From positions 1 to 64,000 of the forward strand of contig NZ_WMJZ01000018.1 of the NCBI RefSeq assembly GCF_009711095.1: a stretch of DNA of 64,000 bases. Direction: 5' to 3'. The position numbers and the translations under genes were made by a program. The DNA comes from Intestinirhabdus alba (lineage in GTDB: Bacteria > Pseudomonadota > Gammaproteobacteria > Enterobacterales > Enterobacteriaceae). The notes under the pieces were generated by a model, which saw only the letters and a program-made list of their open reading frames with translations, made no database searches and was not told where the DNA came from. Numbering within the stretch: the stretch's first letter is position 1; every line of letters begins with the position of its first letter. Shown here piece after piece: positions 1-8,039 of the stretch.

Positions 1-2
1 CT

Positions 3-71
3 GGATTCGGGACCAGACGGTACTCAGACGACGCTTACAAAGGACCAAAAATCCCGCCGATGAAACGCTGA
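3..71 (+). CDS. C-terminal end of a gene upstream of portal, probably terminase large subunit (partial)
   Basis: The frame starting at base 3 is open for 22 codons and ends in a TGA at 69-71, just before the portal start. Its residues (GFGTRRYSDDAY, then a basic, proline-rich end) look like the tail of a real protein, and terminase large subunit is the gene expected before a portal gene. Frame 2 is also open to base 85 and would overlap the portal ATG, so the choice of frame is uncertain. The rest of the gene is outside the window. Confidence 0.4.
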   Translation, partial: GFGTRRYSDDAYKGPKIPPMKR

Positions 72-81
72 CGGACAAATC

Positions 82-1431
82 ATGACTGACAAATTAACAC
101 TAGCCGTCAATCACGCGCTGAACGACGCCAGGCTTGCTCGCGCCCGTATGGGGCTGATGGCACCGACGATGGGGCTGGACAATAAGCGCCATTCAGCATG
201 GTGCGAGTATGGTTTCCCTGAGCAGGTAACCTACGAAAACCTCTACGCTCTGTACCGGCGCGGCGGTATCGCTCACGGTGCTGTTGAGAAGCTTGTGGGC
301 AAGTGCTGGCAGACGAACCCGGAAATCATCGAGGGTGATGACGCCGACGAGAGCGAAGACGAAACCACTTGGGAGAAAAAGTCCAAACAGGTATTCACCA
401 ACCGATTCTGGCGCTTGTTTGCCGATGCTGACCGTCGCCGCCTGGTTGGTCGATATTCTGGCGTTCTGCTGTATATACGCGATAACAAAGACTGGAATCT
501 TCCAGCAACCAAAGGCAGAGGTTTGCAGAAGGTTGCAGTCGCGTGGGCTGGGTCGTTGAAGGTAGGCGAGTGGGACACTGGCATTAACTCAAAGACATAC
601 GGCCAGCCGAAGATGTGGAAGTACACCGAGCGTTTGCCGAATGGATCAAGCCGTCGAGTAGATATCCACCCGGACCGCGTTTTTATCCTCGGTGATTACT
701 CTGATGATGCTATCGGTTTTCTTGAGCCAGCATATAACGCATTTGTCAGCCTGGAGAAGGTGGAGGGTGGTTCTGGTGAGTCGTTCCTGAAGAATGCCGC
801 TCGTCAGCTTGCATTAAGCTTCGATAAGGAAATCGACTTTGGCAGCATTGCATCTATGTACAGCGTTAGCGTTGACGAGCTGCAGGATAAATTTAATGAC
901 GCCGCGCGTGAGATGAATCGCGGGAACGATGTGCTGCTCTCTTTGCAGGGAGCGAGCGTAACCTCTCTGGTTTCGCCAGTTTCCGATCCGTCGCCAACCT
1001 ATGACGTGAACCTACAGACTGCCGCAGCAGGGGTAGACATCCCGACGCGCATCCTGGTTGGTAATCAGCAGGCTGAGCGCTCCAGTACTGAAGACCAGAA
1101 ATACTTCAATGCTCGCTGTCAGTCGCGCCGTGTAGACCTCTCTTTCGAGATAGAAGACTTCTGCGACAAGCTTATCGATTTGCAAATCATCGACTCAGTA
1201 AGCCAGAAGGCTGTTATCTGGGATGACCTGAATGAGCAGACCGGTACTGAGAAACTCACCAACGCCAAGACCATGGGCGAGATTAACCAGACAATGATGG
1301 GCGGCGGTGAGGAACCTGCATTCAGTCGTGAAGAGATTCGCACGGCTGCTGGGTACGATAACGATAGCGAAGAACCACTAGGAGAAGAGGATGGCAACGA
1401 AGAAGACGAAGCCACCGATTCTGCCGCGTAA
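82..1431 (+). CDS. phage portal protein, HI1409/DUF1073 type
   Basis: A 449-residue protein with the features of the DUF1073 portal family: an N-terminal segment with tryptophan- and tyrosine-rich helices, a central portion containing GVDIPTRILVGNQQAERS followed by a region of the type preceding the portal crown, and an acidic C-terminus. In this family the portal forms the dodecameric ring at the capsid vertex through which DNA enters and leaves. It precedes the MuF-like head protein, overlapping it by 41 bases, which is the usual order terminase, portal, head morphogenesis. The Shine-Dalgarno signal before the ATG at 82 is weak, so a slightly different start cannot be excluded. The family assignment is from remembered motifs, not a search. 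Confidence 0.85.
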   Translation: MTDKLTLAVNHALNDARLARARMGLMAPTMGLDNKRHSAWCEYGFPEQVTYENLYALYRRGGIAHGAVEKLVGKCWQTNPEIIEGDDADESEDETTWEKKSKQVFTNRFWRLFADADRRRLVGRYSGVLLYIRDNKDWNLPATKGRGLQKVAVAWAGSLKVGEWDTGINSKTYGQPKMWKYTERLPNGSSRRVDIHPDRVFILGDYSDDAIGFLEPAYNAFVSLEKVEGGSGESFLKNAARQLALSFDKEIDFGSIASMYSVSVDELQDKFNDAAREMNRGNDVLLSLQGASVTSLVSPVSDPSPTYDVNLQTAAAGVDIPTRILVGNQQAERSSTEDQKYFNARCQSRRVDLSFEIEDFCDKLIDLQIIDSVSQKAVIWDDLNEQTGTEKLTNAKTMGEINQTMMGGGEEPAFSREEIRTAAGYDNDSEEPLGEEDGNEEDEATDSAA

Positions 1432-2317
1432 CTATCAGGACCCAACCGGAGCCGATGCGCTGGAACGCCGGGCAATGAAAGGCTTCGCCAGGCGAATGAA
1501 TAAGATTGGCAAAGCGTACAAATCAGCACTCGACAAAATACCTTCCTCCCTCGCAGTAAACGCCAGATACGAATACCAGCTAAACCCAACGCTACTTTCC
1601 ATCATCCTGAACGATGCCAGTTACCTGGTGGATCAGGTGCTGCTTGAAGGTGGCGATTATGACCTGTGGTTTTACGAGTACATCGATCTGGCTTCGGAGA
1701 AAGGGACCGGGCAGTCGTTCTACAACCTCAGCCAGCAATCCCCGGTGTACGCCGCCGGGCGCGAATCGCTGGCCTCTATCCTCGCGAGTGACCCGTATCA
1801 GCAACGTATGGCGTTGGTTCACGCTCGCGTGTTTGAGGAAATGAAGGGGCTGAGTGCTGAGGTTAAGCGCAATATGGCGAGGGTGCTAACGGATGGCGTT
1901 GGGCGCGGGCTTAATCCCCGTGAAATTGCCCGCAATCTGACTTCGCAGACTGGCATCGAGAAGCGCCGTGCTAACCGGATCGCACGAACCGAAGTGCCTA
2001 CCGCGCTTCGCCGGGCCAAGTGGGATGAAGACCAGGAGGCTAACGACCTCTTCGGCCTGAAAACACTACTGGTTCACATCTCTGCGCTGTCACCGACAAC
2101 CCGACATACCCACGCAGTGCGCCACGCACACCTCTATACCAATGAAGAAGTGCGTGACTGGTACAGCAAGGATGGGAACTCAATCAACTGCAAATGCAGC
2201 CAGCAGTCAGTTCTGGTCGATGACGACGGCAAACCTCAGTTCCCGGACACCATTACCAAACTCAAACAGGAATATAAATCGATGCAGGCGCGCGGTTACG
2301 CCTGGGCGGAGAAATAA
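1391..2317 (+). CDS. phage head morphogenesis protein, SPP1 gp7/MuF-like
   Basis: A 308-residue protein whose C-terminal half carries the minor head protein signature: a helical segment around TGIEKRRANRIARTE, then a Cys/His-containing end (HTHAVRHAHLYTNEEVRDW and INCKCSQQS). Proteins of this type sit inside the procapsid next to the portal and help assembly or DNA ejection. The gene starts inside the end of the portal gene, indicating translational coupling, and is followed after two bases by the protease/scaffold gene. Length and position fit the family. Confidence 0.8.
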   Translation: MATKKTKPPILPRNYQDPTGADALERRAMKGFARRMNKIGKAYKSALDKIPSSLAVNARYEYQLNPTLLSIILNDASYLVDQVLLEGGDYDLWFYEYIDLASEKGTGQSFYNLSQQSPVYAAGRESLASILASDPYQQRMALVHARVFEEMKGLSAEVKRNMARVLTDGVGRGLNPREIARNLTSQTGIEKRRANRIARTEVPTALRRAKWDEDQEANDLFGLKTLLVHISALSPTTRHTHAVRHAHLYTNEEVRDWYSKDGNSINCKCSQQSVLVDDDGKPQFPDTITKLKQEYKSMQARGYAWAEK

Positions 2318-2319
2318 CT

Positions 2320-3585
2320 ATGCCTATGCAGGTCAACATCACCACGAAGGTGAACAGCCAATCTATCCGGCGCGAAACACATAACGGGCGTGAGCACCTG
2401 GTGCTGCCGAGCTACACACTTCCGGCGAACGTCGTCATGAATGGCGGGTTGTACACGCAAGAGCAAATCGACGCCCACTATAAGGGGCTGGAAGGCACCC
2501 TAGCGCCGCTGGGCCACCCTCAGGTTAACGGTCAGTTCGTGTCTGCTTTCTCGCCAGAGGGGATTAACGCAGGCCATATCGGCGCATGGAACCGCAACGT
2601 TAAGAAGTCCGGCAATCGCATTTACCTCGAAAAGTGGGTTGATGTGGCCCGCGCCAGTGAGTCGGAAGGTGGTAAAGAACTGCTTGAGCGCGTGGCCGCG
2701 ATTGAACGAGGTGAAGACGTTCCGCCGATTCATACCAGCGTTGCCGCTTTCCTCGATCAGCTTGAGCCGAACGAGCAGCAGCGCGCAACAGGTGCGGAGT
2801 GGGTTGCCGACATCCATGGCATGGACCACGACGCGATCCTGCTGCACGAAGTCGGGGCGGCAACCCCGGAGCAAGGAGTTGGCCTGATGGTTAACGCTGA
2901 TCTGGCGCAGCCGCTTAAGGCGAACTCAGGCGCGCTGGTTGGCGAATCCTACCGGGAGCGAGAGCAGCGTCTTGACTGTGCAGCCAAAGCAAAGTTCGCA
3001 CCAGGTGAAAACGAATACGCCTGGGTAGCTGATTTCACTGACTCGCAGGCGGTAATCGTCCGAAACGGCGGCAGCGCTGAGGTGTTTGGCTACAAGTCCG
3101 ATGGCGAAGTTATCACATTCGATGATACCGGAACGGCAGTCGCACGGCAGGAATCATGGGTGGCTATCGTCGCCAACAAATTCAAATCTCTTTTCACACC
3201 GCAGGAACAGCCTGCAACAAACCACAAAACGGAGGGCGACATGCCTTTAACTACTGAAGAGAAACAAGAGCTGGTCAGCGAAATCGGCAAAGGTCTCGCC
3301 GCTAATTTTGCAGAGGCTCTTAACCCGATCAAAGAGGCCATCACAGGGCTGCAGGCAAACCACGATAAACTTGCCGAAACCCTGACCGCCAACTCCCGCG
3401 CCGAAGAGAAAACCAAGCGTGAAGCAGTTGCAAAAGTTCACGGCGAAATCGTGGCTAACGCTCTGTCAGGTGAAGCGCTGGACGCGATGTTTAAAACAAT
3501 CGGTGATGCCGCGCCGCTGGGGACTAACTCCGCTCAGCAGCAAACTGAAACCGGCGCACCCGCCGCATCTGAATACTTCAAATAA
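2320..3585 (+). CDS. phage DUF2213 prohead protease, fused to a scaffold domain
   Basis: A 421-residue protein. The first about 230 residues look like the DUF2213 domain, a head maturation protease type, with a conserved GHPQVNGQF segment and several histidines (IHTSVAAF, IHGMDHDAILLHE). The last about 115 residues are charged and helical (LTTEEKQELVSEIGKGLAAN onward) and look like a scaffold. A linker of about 70 residues lies between. This protease-scaffold fusion directly before the decoration and major capsid genes is standard. An in-frame ATG at 3241 behind a strong GGAGGG could start a separate scaffold protein (listed separately). The catalytic residues were not assigned. Confidence 0.8.
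   Translation: MPMQVNITTKVNSQSIRRETHNGREHLVLPSYTLPANVVMNGGLYTQEQIDAHYKGLEGTLAPLGHPQVNGQFVSAFSPEGINAGHIGAWNRNVKKSGNRIYLEKWVDVARASESEGGKELLERVAAIERGEDVPPIHTSVAAFLDQLEPNEQQRATGAEWVADIHGMDHDAILLHEVGAATPEQGVGLMVNADLAQPLKANSGALVGESYREREQRLDCAAKAKFAPGENEYAWVADFTDSQAVIVRNGGSAEVFGYKSDGEVITFDDTGTAVARQESWVAIVANKFKSLFTPQEQPATNHKTEGDMPLTTEEKQELVSEIGKGLAANFAEALNPIKEAITGLQANHDKLAETLTANSRAEEKTKREAVAKVHGEIVANALSGEALDAMFKTIGDAAPLGTNSAQQQTETGAPAASEYFK
3241..3585 (+). CDS. possible nested in-frame scaffold protein
   Basis: Within the protease gene an ATG at 3241 is preceded by GGAGGGCGAC, a near-ideal ribosome binding site at good spacing. Translation from here gives 114 residues that begin MPLTTEEKQELVSEIGKG and are almost entirely charged helix, ending in the same stop codon. 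This copies the lambda C/Nu3 arrangement, where a scaffold is made from an internal start of the protease gene. It is an inference from the ribosome binding site and composition; the site could also be fortuitous. Confidence 0.45.
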   Translation: MPLTTEEKQELVSEIGKGLAANFAEALNPIKEAITGLQANHDKLAETLTANSRAEEKTKREAVAKVHGEIVANALSGEALDAMFKTIGDAAPLGTNSAQQQTETGAPAASEYFK

Positions 3586-3597
3586 GGAGCCGGGATA

Positions 3598-4047
3598 ATG
3601 TCACGTTATCGTCGCGTTAATATCGACGGGAAATCGCTCTACAAGACCGAAACCCGCCTCACTGCTGCAGCGCTGCTTCCGGGCACTGCCGCCACTATCA
3701 ACGGTGATGATCAGTTTGCACAGGCCACCGCATTAACTGGTCGCCTCTATATCATCGACTGTGCTTATCACCAGGGGTTGGGCATCCGTGATGCTGTACC
3801 TGCTGGTGACTCTGCTGTTGGTAACTACGTCGAAGAGGGGCGCGAGTTGGCGCTGCTGTGCGCTCCTGGGGCGTACAAAAAGGACAGCCCGATAAAACTC
3901 GGTACGGCTGGTCAATTCACCCTGGCAACTGACGACACTGACTCAGTGATTGGCTACAGCCAGGACGAGTTCACCATCGCAGACAGCACCACCGATTTCA
4001 TTCGCGTTCGTATGCGCGTTGGCACTGCCGCCGCCGCTGGCGCGTAA
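3598..4047 (+). CDS. phage head decoration-like protein
   Basis: A 149-residue protein rich in small and beta-forming residues (ATALTGRLYIID, IKLGTAGQFTLA, DFIRVRMRVGTAAAAGA). It has no cysteine-rich or membrane segments. Its position between protease/scaffold and major capsid, its size and its composition fit capsid-stabilising decoration proteins, which bind the outside of the expanded head. The stop of the protease gene lies 12 bases upstream, with an AAGGAG ribosome site between them. The function rests mostly on position. Confidence 0.65.
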   Translation: MSRYRRVNIDGKSLYKTETRLTAAALLPGTAATINGDDQFAQATALTGRLYIIDCAYHQGLGIRDAVPAGDSAVGNYVEEGRELALLCAPGAYKKDSPIKLGTAGQFTLATDDTDSVIGYSQDEFTIADSTTDFIRVRMRVGTAAAAGA

Positions 4048-4064
4048 TAAAAGGATAATCATAT

Positions 4065-5141
4065 ATGTACTTCTCAAAAGAGACGCTGGCGACTAACTCA
4101 CGCCTAGGTGGTCACTGGAATGAACTATGGGCAAACCGCAATATGTGGAATGCTCATCACGACGCAATGATTGCGGCAAACCGTTCGAATATGACTACTG
4201 AATGGTTAGCGGTGAACGCCGTAGGTGGTTTTACACGTGATTTCTGGGCAGAGATTGACCGTCAGGTCCTGCAATTGCGCGATCAGGAAGTTGGCATGGA
4301 AATTGTCAACGACCTGATTGGGGTTCAGACGGTGCTGTCTGTAGGCAAAACCGCAAAGCTTTACAACGTTGTTGGCGACATTGCCGACGATGTGTCTGTG
4401 AGCATTGACGGTCAGGCTCCATTTTCATTTGACCATACCGAATATGCGAGTGATGGCGACCCGATCCCGGTGTTCACTGCAGGTTACGGCGTGAACTGGC
4501 GTCATGCTGCTGGTCTAAATTCTGTGGGTATCGACCTGGTACTTGATTCGCAGATGGCGAAAATGCGCAAGTTCAACCAGAAGCGCGTCAACTACTATCT
4601 GAATGGCGACCCGAACATCCGGGTGCAGTCCTATCCTGCGCAGGGCATCAAAAACCACCGCAACACCAAAAAAATTAACCTCGGTTCTGGTGCGGGAGGC
4701 GCAAATATCGACCTGACAACTGCCGACATGACCGCGCTGTTCGCTTTCTTCGGGAAAGGCGCATTCGGTACTCTGGCGCGCGCAAACAAGGTGGCTGCAT
4801 ACGATGTGATGTGGGTATCTCCTGAAATCTGGGCTAACCTGGCTCAACCGTATGTAGTGAACGGCGTTGTCAGTGGCAATGTGCTTAATGCCGTTCTGCC
4901 GTTTGCGCCGGTTCGTGAAATCCGGTCGACCTTCGCGCTGTCCGGCAACGAGTTCATCGCCTATGTTCGCCGTCAGGACGTGATTTCTCCGCTGGTTGGT
5001 ATGGCCGTTGGCGTTGTTCCGCTGCCGCGCCCACTGCCTAACGTTAACTATAACTTCCAGATTATGTCTGCTGAAGGTCTGCAAATTACCGCTGACGAGC
5101 AGGGGCTATCCGGCGTTGTCTACGGCGCTAACCTGGCATAA
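4065..5141 (+). CDS. phage major capsid protein
   Basis: A 358-residue protein in the major capsid position. It contains an N-terminal helical segment (GHWNELWANRNMWNAHHDAM), a central extended region with FDHTEYASDGDPIPVF, and a C-terminal MGVVPLPRPLP-type ending, as in the capsid proteins that accompany HI1409-type portals. It should form the HK97-fold hexamers and pentamers of the head. Spacing to the upstream decoration gene is 17 bases with an AAGGA ribosome site. I saw no delta domain; scaffolding appears to be supplied by the upstream gene. Confidence 0.85.
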   Translation: MYFSKETLATNSRLGGHWNELWANRNMWNAHHDAMIAANRSNMTTEWLAVNAVGGFTRDFWAEIDRQVLQLRDQEVGMEIVNDLIGVQTVLSVGKTAKLYNVVGDIADDVSVSIDGQAPFSFDHTEYASDGDPIPVFTAGYGVNWRHAAGLNSVGIDLVLDSQMAKMRKFNQKRVNYYLNGDPNIRVQSYPAQGIKNHRNTKKINLGSGAGGANIDLTTADMTALFAFFGKGAFGTLARANKVAAYDVMWVSPEIWANLAQPYVVNGVVSGNVLNAVLPFAPVREIRSTFALSGNEFIAYVRRQDVISPLVGMAVGVVPLPRPLPNVNYNFQIMSAEGLQITADEQGLSGVVYGANLA

Positions 5142-5150
5142 GGGAACATC

Positions 5151-5444
5151 ATGGCTAAATACGAAGTTGTACGCGCGTGGTTCGGCGTGAAGGTAGGCGA
5201 TGTGGTTGAGATCAAAGAGCTGCACCCGGCACTGAAATCTAACGTGCGACTGATGCGTGGTGAGGCAGGCGGCCAGCTAACTCCTGCGACACCAGAAGGC
5301 GGCACCGACTCAAAATCTCCTAAAGAGGTTATCCAGGCGCGGCTGACCGAGCTGGGTATCGATTTCAAAGGCAACTTGGGTGCTGAAAAGCTTGGTGAAC
5401 TGCTACCAGACGGTGAGCTTGAAAAGCTTTTCCCTGCTGAATAA
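5151..5444 (+). CDS. small head protein with a HeH/LEM-like C-terminus
   Basis: A 97-residue protein. The first half is beta-like (YEVVRAWFGVKVGDVVEIKEL), followed by a Pro/Gly/Thr linker, and the last about 35 residues (KEVIQARLTELGIDFKGNL, then GAEKLGELL) fit a helix-extended loop-helix (HeH/LEM) motif as found in small phage capsid-associated proteins. It follows the major capsid gene by nine bases and is followed at once by a terminator hairpin, so it closes the head sub-operon. The exact role is not known to me. Confidence 0.65.
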   Translation: MAKYEVVRAWFGVKVGDVVEIKELHPALKSNVRLMRGEAGGQLTPATPEGGTDSKSPKEVIQARLTELGIDFKGNLGAEKLGELLPDGELEKLFPAE

Positions 5445-5446
5445 CA

Positions 5447-5469
5447 GCCGCCGCTAAGGCGGTTTTTTT
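5447..5469 (+). terminator. intrinsic terminator after the head gene block
   Basis: A CCGCC / GGCGG stem with a five-base loop is followed by seven T residues, directly after the small head gene. A second, T-poor hairpin (GCCCTC / GAGGGC) follows at about 5472-5487. Confidence 0.7.
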
Positions 5470-5503
5470 ATGCCCTCTGCGGAGGGCTTATTAAGAGGCT
5501 CGC

Positions 5504-5908
5504 ATGATTACCACAGAACAGGCCAGGGAATATCTGAAGTCAGTCGGTATCACGCTGCCTGATTTCATCTTAGAGGCGCTAGTAGAGCAAGCTAACAGTA
5601 TTCAGGAATGCCTTGATGCTCATTACTCTCCGGCTACAGCGCTGCTAATTCAGTCCTACCTGTTGGGCTTAATGGCTCTTGGGCAGGGCGATAAATATGT
5701 TTCCAGTCACACCGCGCCAAGTGGTGCTTCTGAATCATTCCGATACCAGTCGTTATCAGACCGCTGGAAAGGCTCGTTAAACCTTCTCCGAGGACTGGAT
5801 AAGTATGGTTGTGCTAACTCACTCATTCCTGCCGACCCGACAGTAACTCCGGCCTTTGCTGGCATCTGGATTGGACGCGGTGGGTGCATGTGCGATGGGA
5901 ATCGTTAA
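5504..5908 (+). CDS. phage head-tail connector-like protein
   Basis: A 134-residue protein with an N-terminal helical part (EQAREYLKSVGITLPDFILEALVEQANSIQECLD) of the type found in head-completion adaptors that dock under the portal. The C-terminus contains several cysteines (KYGCANS, GGCMCDGNR). It is the first gene of the connector block, its stop overlaps the start of the next gene (TAATG), and it precedes other adaptor-sized genes, so the connector role is inferred from size, order and helical content. Confidence 0.6.
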   Translation: MITTEQAREYLKSVGITLPDFILEALVEQANSIQECLDAHYSPATALLIQSYLLGLMALGQGDKYVSSHTAPSGASESFRYQSLSDRWKGSLNLLRGLDKYGCANSLIPADPTVTPAFAGIWIGRGGCMCDGNR

Positions 5909-6081
5909 TGAACTGGATTCTAGTGACTGAACGACTACCGCAACCATTCTTTCGCGTCTGGGTGCAAACTGACATCGGGCGGGAGGCTACCGGCTACGTA
6001 AAATCGGACGGCGAGTGGTTCATTAACTGCCCGCGCATCCGGGCGACTGGCGCGAAGGTGCTGCGCTGGAAGGAGGGCTGA
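5908..6081 (+). CDS. small DUF551-like phage protein
   Basis: A 57-residue protein starting MNWILVTERLP, the typical beginning of DUF551-like phage proteins (W-I-V-E-LP), with an aromatic-rich middle (GEWFINCPRIRATG). I chose the ATG at 5908 because it overlaps the previous stop codon as TAATG; an upstream in-frame ATG at 5884 lies inside the previous gene. Its stop overlaps the next start (TGATG). The function is unknown. Confidence 0.6.
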   Translation: MNWILVTERLPQPFFRVWVQTDIGREATGYVKSDGEWFINCPRIRATGAKVLRWKEG

Positions 6082-6431
6082 TGTCATCGGTAGCGAACTG
6101 GAGCTATACCGCCACGGCGACTATCTGGCGCAAGCTGGAAGGCAATGACGAATACGGCGACCCGCTGGGCTATGCAGAGCCTGAGCAAATCCTCTGTGAT
6201 TACGAGGGCGGCCTCAGCAAAAAGTTAGCCAGCCTTGGCGCTGAAATCGTAGTGAAGAATACCGTATGGACGGAGTTCGCGCTGGCGGCCGCTGGTGATT
6301 ACCTGCTCATTGGCGCATCTACCGAACCTGATCCGGTTGTCGCAGGTGCCGACGAAGTTCGGCAGGTCATCCGCTATGCCGATACGTTCGAGCGCTTGGC
6401 GGATGATTTCGCAATTTTGACGGGAGTCTAG
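6081..6431 (+). CDS. phage head closure / head-tail adaptor-like protein
   Basis: A 116-residue beta-rich protein (NWSYTATATIWRKLEGNDEYGDP, then VIRYADTFERLADDFAILTGV). The size, the beta-strand pattern and the place between the connector and the gp10-like gene fit the stopper/head-closure class that seals the portal after DNA packaging. Its ATG overlaps the upstream stop, so it is translationally coupled. The residues give no direct functional signature, so the assignment is mostly positional. Confidence 0.6.
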   Translation: MSSVANWSYTATATIWRKLEGNDEYGDPLGYAEPEQILCDYEGGLSKKLASLGAEIVVKNTVWTEFALAAAGDYLLIGASTEPDPVVAGADEVRQVIRYADTFERLADDFAILTGV

Positions 6432-6433
6432 CC

Positions 6434-6802
6434 ATGGGCGCTAAAGTTCGCGGTATCCGCGAGGCAAAGGCCAACCTGAACAGAATTATTCAGGATGTGC
6501 AAGGTCGCAAGGTGGTTAGAGCCCTGCAATCGGCAATGATTATCGGTAGTTCTCAGGCTGCGTTATACACCCCAATCGATACGTCTACGTTGCTTAATAG
6601 TCAATACCGTGAAATCAACGCCAGCGGTACGCGAGTAACCGGGCGGGTTGGATATTCGGCAAACTACGCTATTTATGTTCACGACCCTAACGTGCCACAG
6701 ACATTCCGACGTTCAACAGCGCAGAAAGAATTTCTGACGAAAGGCTTTGAGGATAGCCGAAGCCAAATTGATGCAGTGATGCGCAAGGAGCTTTCGCTAT
6801 GA
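6434..6802 (+). CDS. phage tail completion protein, HK97 gp10-like
   Basis: A 122-residue protein that looks like the HK97 gp10 family: an N-terminal helical stretch (GIREAKANLNRIIQDVQGRKVVRALQ), then the family-typical segment about becoming seated after a proline (ALYTPIDTSTLLNSQYREI), then a GRVGYSANYAIYVHDPN-type loop. Members complete the tail end that joins the head. It overlaps the next gene by four bases. Confidence 0.75.
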   Translation: MGAKVRGIREAKANLNRIIQDVQGRKVVRALQSAMIIGSSQAALYTPIDTSTLLNSQYREINASGTRVTGRVGYSANYAIYVHDPNVPQTFRRSTAQKEFLTKGFEDSRSQIDAVMRKELSL

Positions 6803-7182
6803 CACCCATGATGCACGAGCGGGTGCGCAATATGTTCGGCGACGCCGGGCTAACGACTGGTTTCACCGTGCAACAGCTGATGTACGACGACCCGGGCGAC
6901 CTGTCGAAGGCGATCATGGTATTCAGGCCTAACGGCGGTTCTAATATCCGTACTGACCTAGGTTCTGAATATCACGTTCTGGTCGACATTTTCGGCGCGA
7001 AGGACAAGCGCAAAGACGCGCTCAATGCCGTACAGCGCATCGTCGATTACGTCCAGGCCAACCCCATGGCTGACGAGTGCGTCGGCTACATCCAGAACAT
7101 GGGCGCAATTCCCGCGCCGGTGCTCACAGAAGAAGGGCGAATAGTCTTCCGACTCCAGTTTGCCTGCACTTACGGCGAATAG
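6799..7182 (+). CDS. phage tail terminator-like protein
   Basis: A 127-residue protein whose core looks like a tail terminator: NIRTDLGSEYHVLVDIFGAK, repeated interacting strands and a C-terminal RIVFRLQFACTYGE strand. In siphophages this class caps the tail tube at the head-proximal end. It overlaps the upstream tail completion gene by four bases and precedes the tail tube gene, the expected order. No enzymatic motif is present. Confidence 0.65.
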   Translation: MTPMMHERVRNMFGDAGLTTGFTVQQLMYDDPGDLSKAIMVFRPNGGSNIRTDLGSEYHVLVDIFGAKDKRKDALNAVQRIVDYVQANPMADECVGYIQNMGAIPAPVLTEEGRIVFRLQFACTYGE

Positions 7183-7201
7183 CCATATCCAACCAAATAA
7201 C

Positions 7202-7219
7202 CCGCTCAGGCGGTTTTTC
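7202..7219 (+). terminator. weak intrinsic terminator before the tail tube gene
   Basis: A short CCGC / GCGG stem with a TCAG loop is followed by five T residues, between the tail terminator and tail tube genes. Confidence 0.45.
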
Positions 7220-7245
7220 TTTTATATGTCAAAGAGGAGTTTCAC

Positions 7246-7992
7246 ATGGCTAATTGCCAGAACTCGAACGAGCGCCTGTTCGGCGGTGCGGTCGTGCTGG
7301 AAGTCGCCGATGGCTGCCCTGACGTCAAGCCACTTGAATCTGAGTGGATGGCGCTGGCCGCTGGTACGTCGAAGGGCTTCGACTTCAACCCGAACTCGGT
7401 TACCTCTGATGCGGATGATGGCGGTGGCTATGTAGAGACCATCATCACCAACAGCGACTTCACCCTGAGCTTCGAAGGTGAGGTGCGCAAGAAGGACAAA
7501 CTGGATCAGTACGGTGTCGGCAGGTTCATCAAGTATTTCGCTGATGAACTGAAGGCCAAGCGCCAGCCTGGCATCTGGGTGCGCATGGACTACGGCCCGG
7601 TAGAATTCATCGGCTACATGAATATCACGGCATTGAGTTCTGACGGGGGTACAAATGACATCGTAACATTTAGTACCGAGTTCAAAGTCGGCGACGCCAG
7701 TACCATCGAAGTTAATGAAACCATCGACGTAGCAGTTACTGGCGTGACTGTTGACCCCGCTACGAGCACTGGCGCAGTTGGAGGCACAACTACGTTTACG
7801 GTTACCGTGCAGCCGACAGGGGCAACCAATAAAGAATTTACCGTGTCTACAACTGACGCAGCCATTGCAACGGCCACAAAATCTGGAAGCGCGGTCACTG
7901 TTAACCTGGTGGCTGCAGGAACAGCAGAGATTGTTGTTGCCACGGTAGACGGGAATAAGGTTGCCACACACTCAGTTACTGTTACTGAATGA
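7246..7992 (+). CDS. phage major tail tube protein with a C-terminal Ig-like domain
   Basis: A 248-residue protein in the tail tube position. Residues 1 to about 160 form the tube domain (including TNSDFTLSFEGEVRKK and WVRMDYGPVEFIGYMNITAL). The last about 85 residues are a Big_2-type bacterial immunoglobulin-like domain, recognisable from VTGVTVDPATSTGAVGGT and the final VDGNKVATHSVTVTE. Lambda gpV has the same architecture, and such domains decorate the outside of the tail. An AGAGGAG ribosome site precedes the ATG, and a weak terminator lies upstream. Confidence 0.85.
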   Translation: MANCQNSNERLFGGAVVLEVADGCPDVKPLESEWMALAAGTSKGFDFNPNSVTSDADDGGGYVETIITNSDFTLSFEGEVRKKDKLDQYGVGRFIKYFADELKAKRQPGIWVRMDYGPVEFIGYMNITALSSDGGTNDIVTFSTEFKVGDASTIEVNETIDVAVTGVTVDPATSTGAVGGTTTFTVTVQPTGATNKEFTVSTTDAAIATATKSGSAVTVNLVAAGTAEIVVATVDGNKVATHSVTVTE

Positions 7993-8039
7993 CATAAACG
8001 ACGGGGCATGATAGTGCCCCTCTTTACTTCAGGAGAGGC

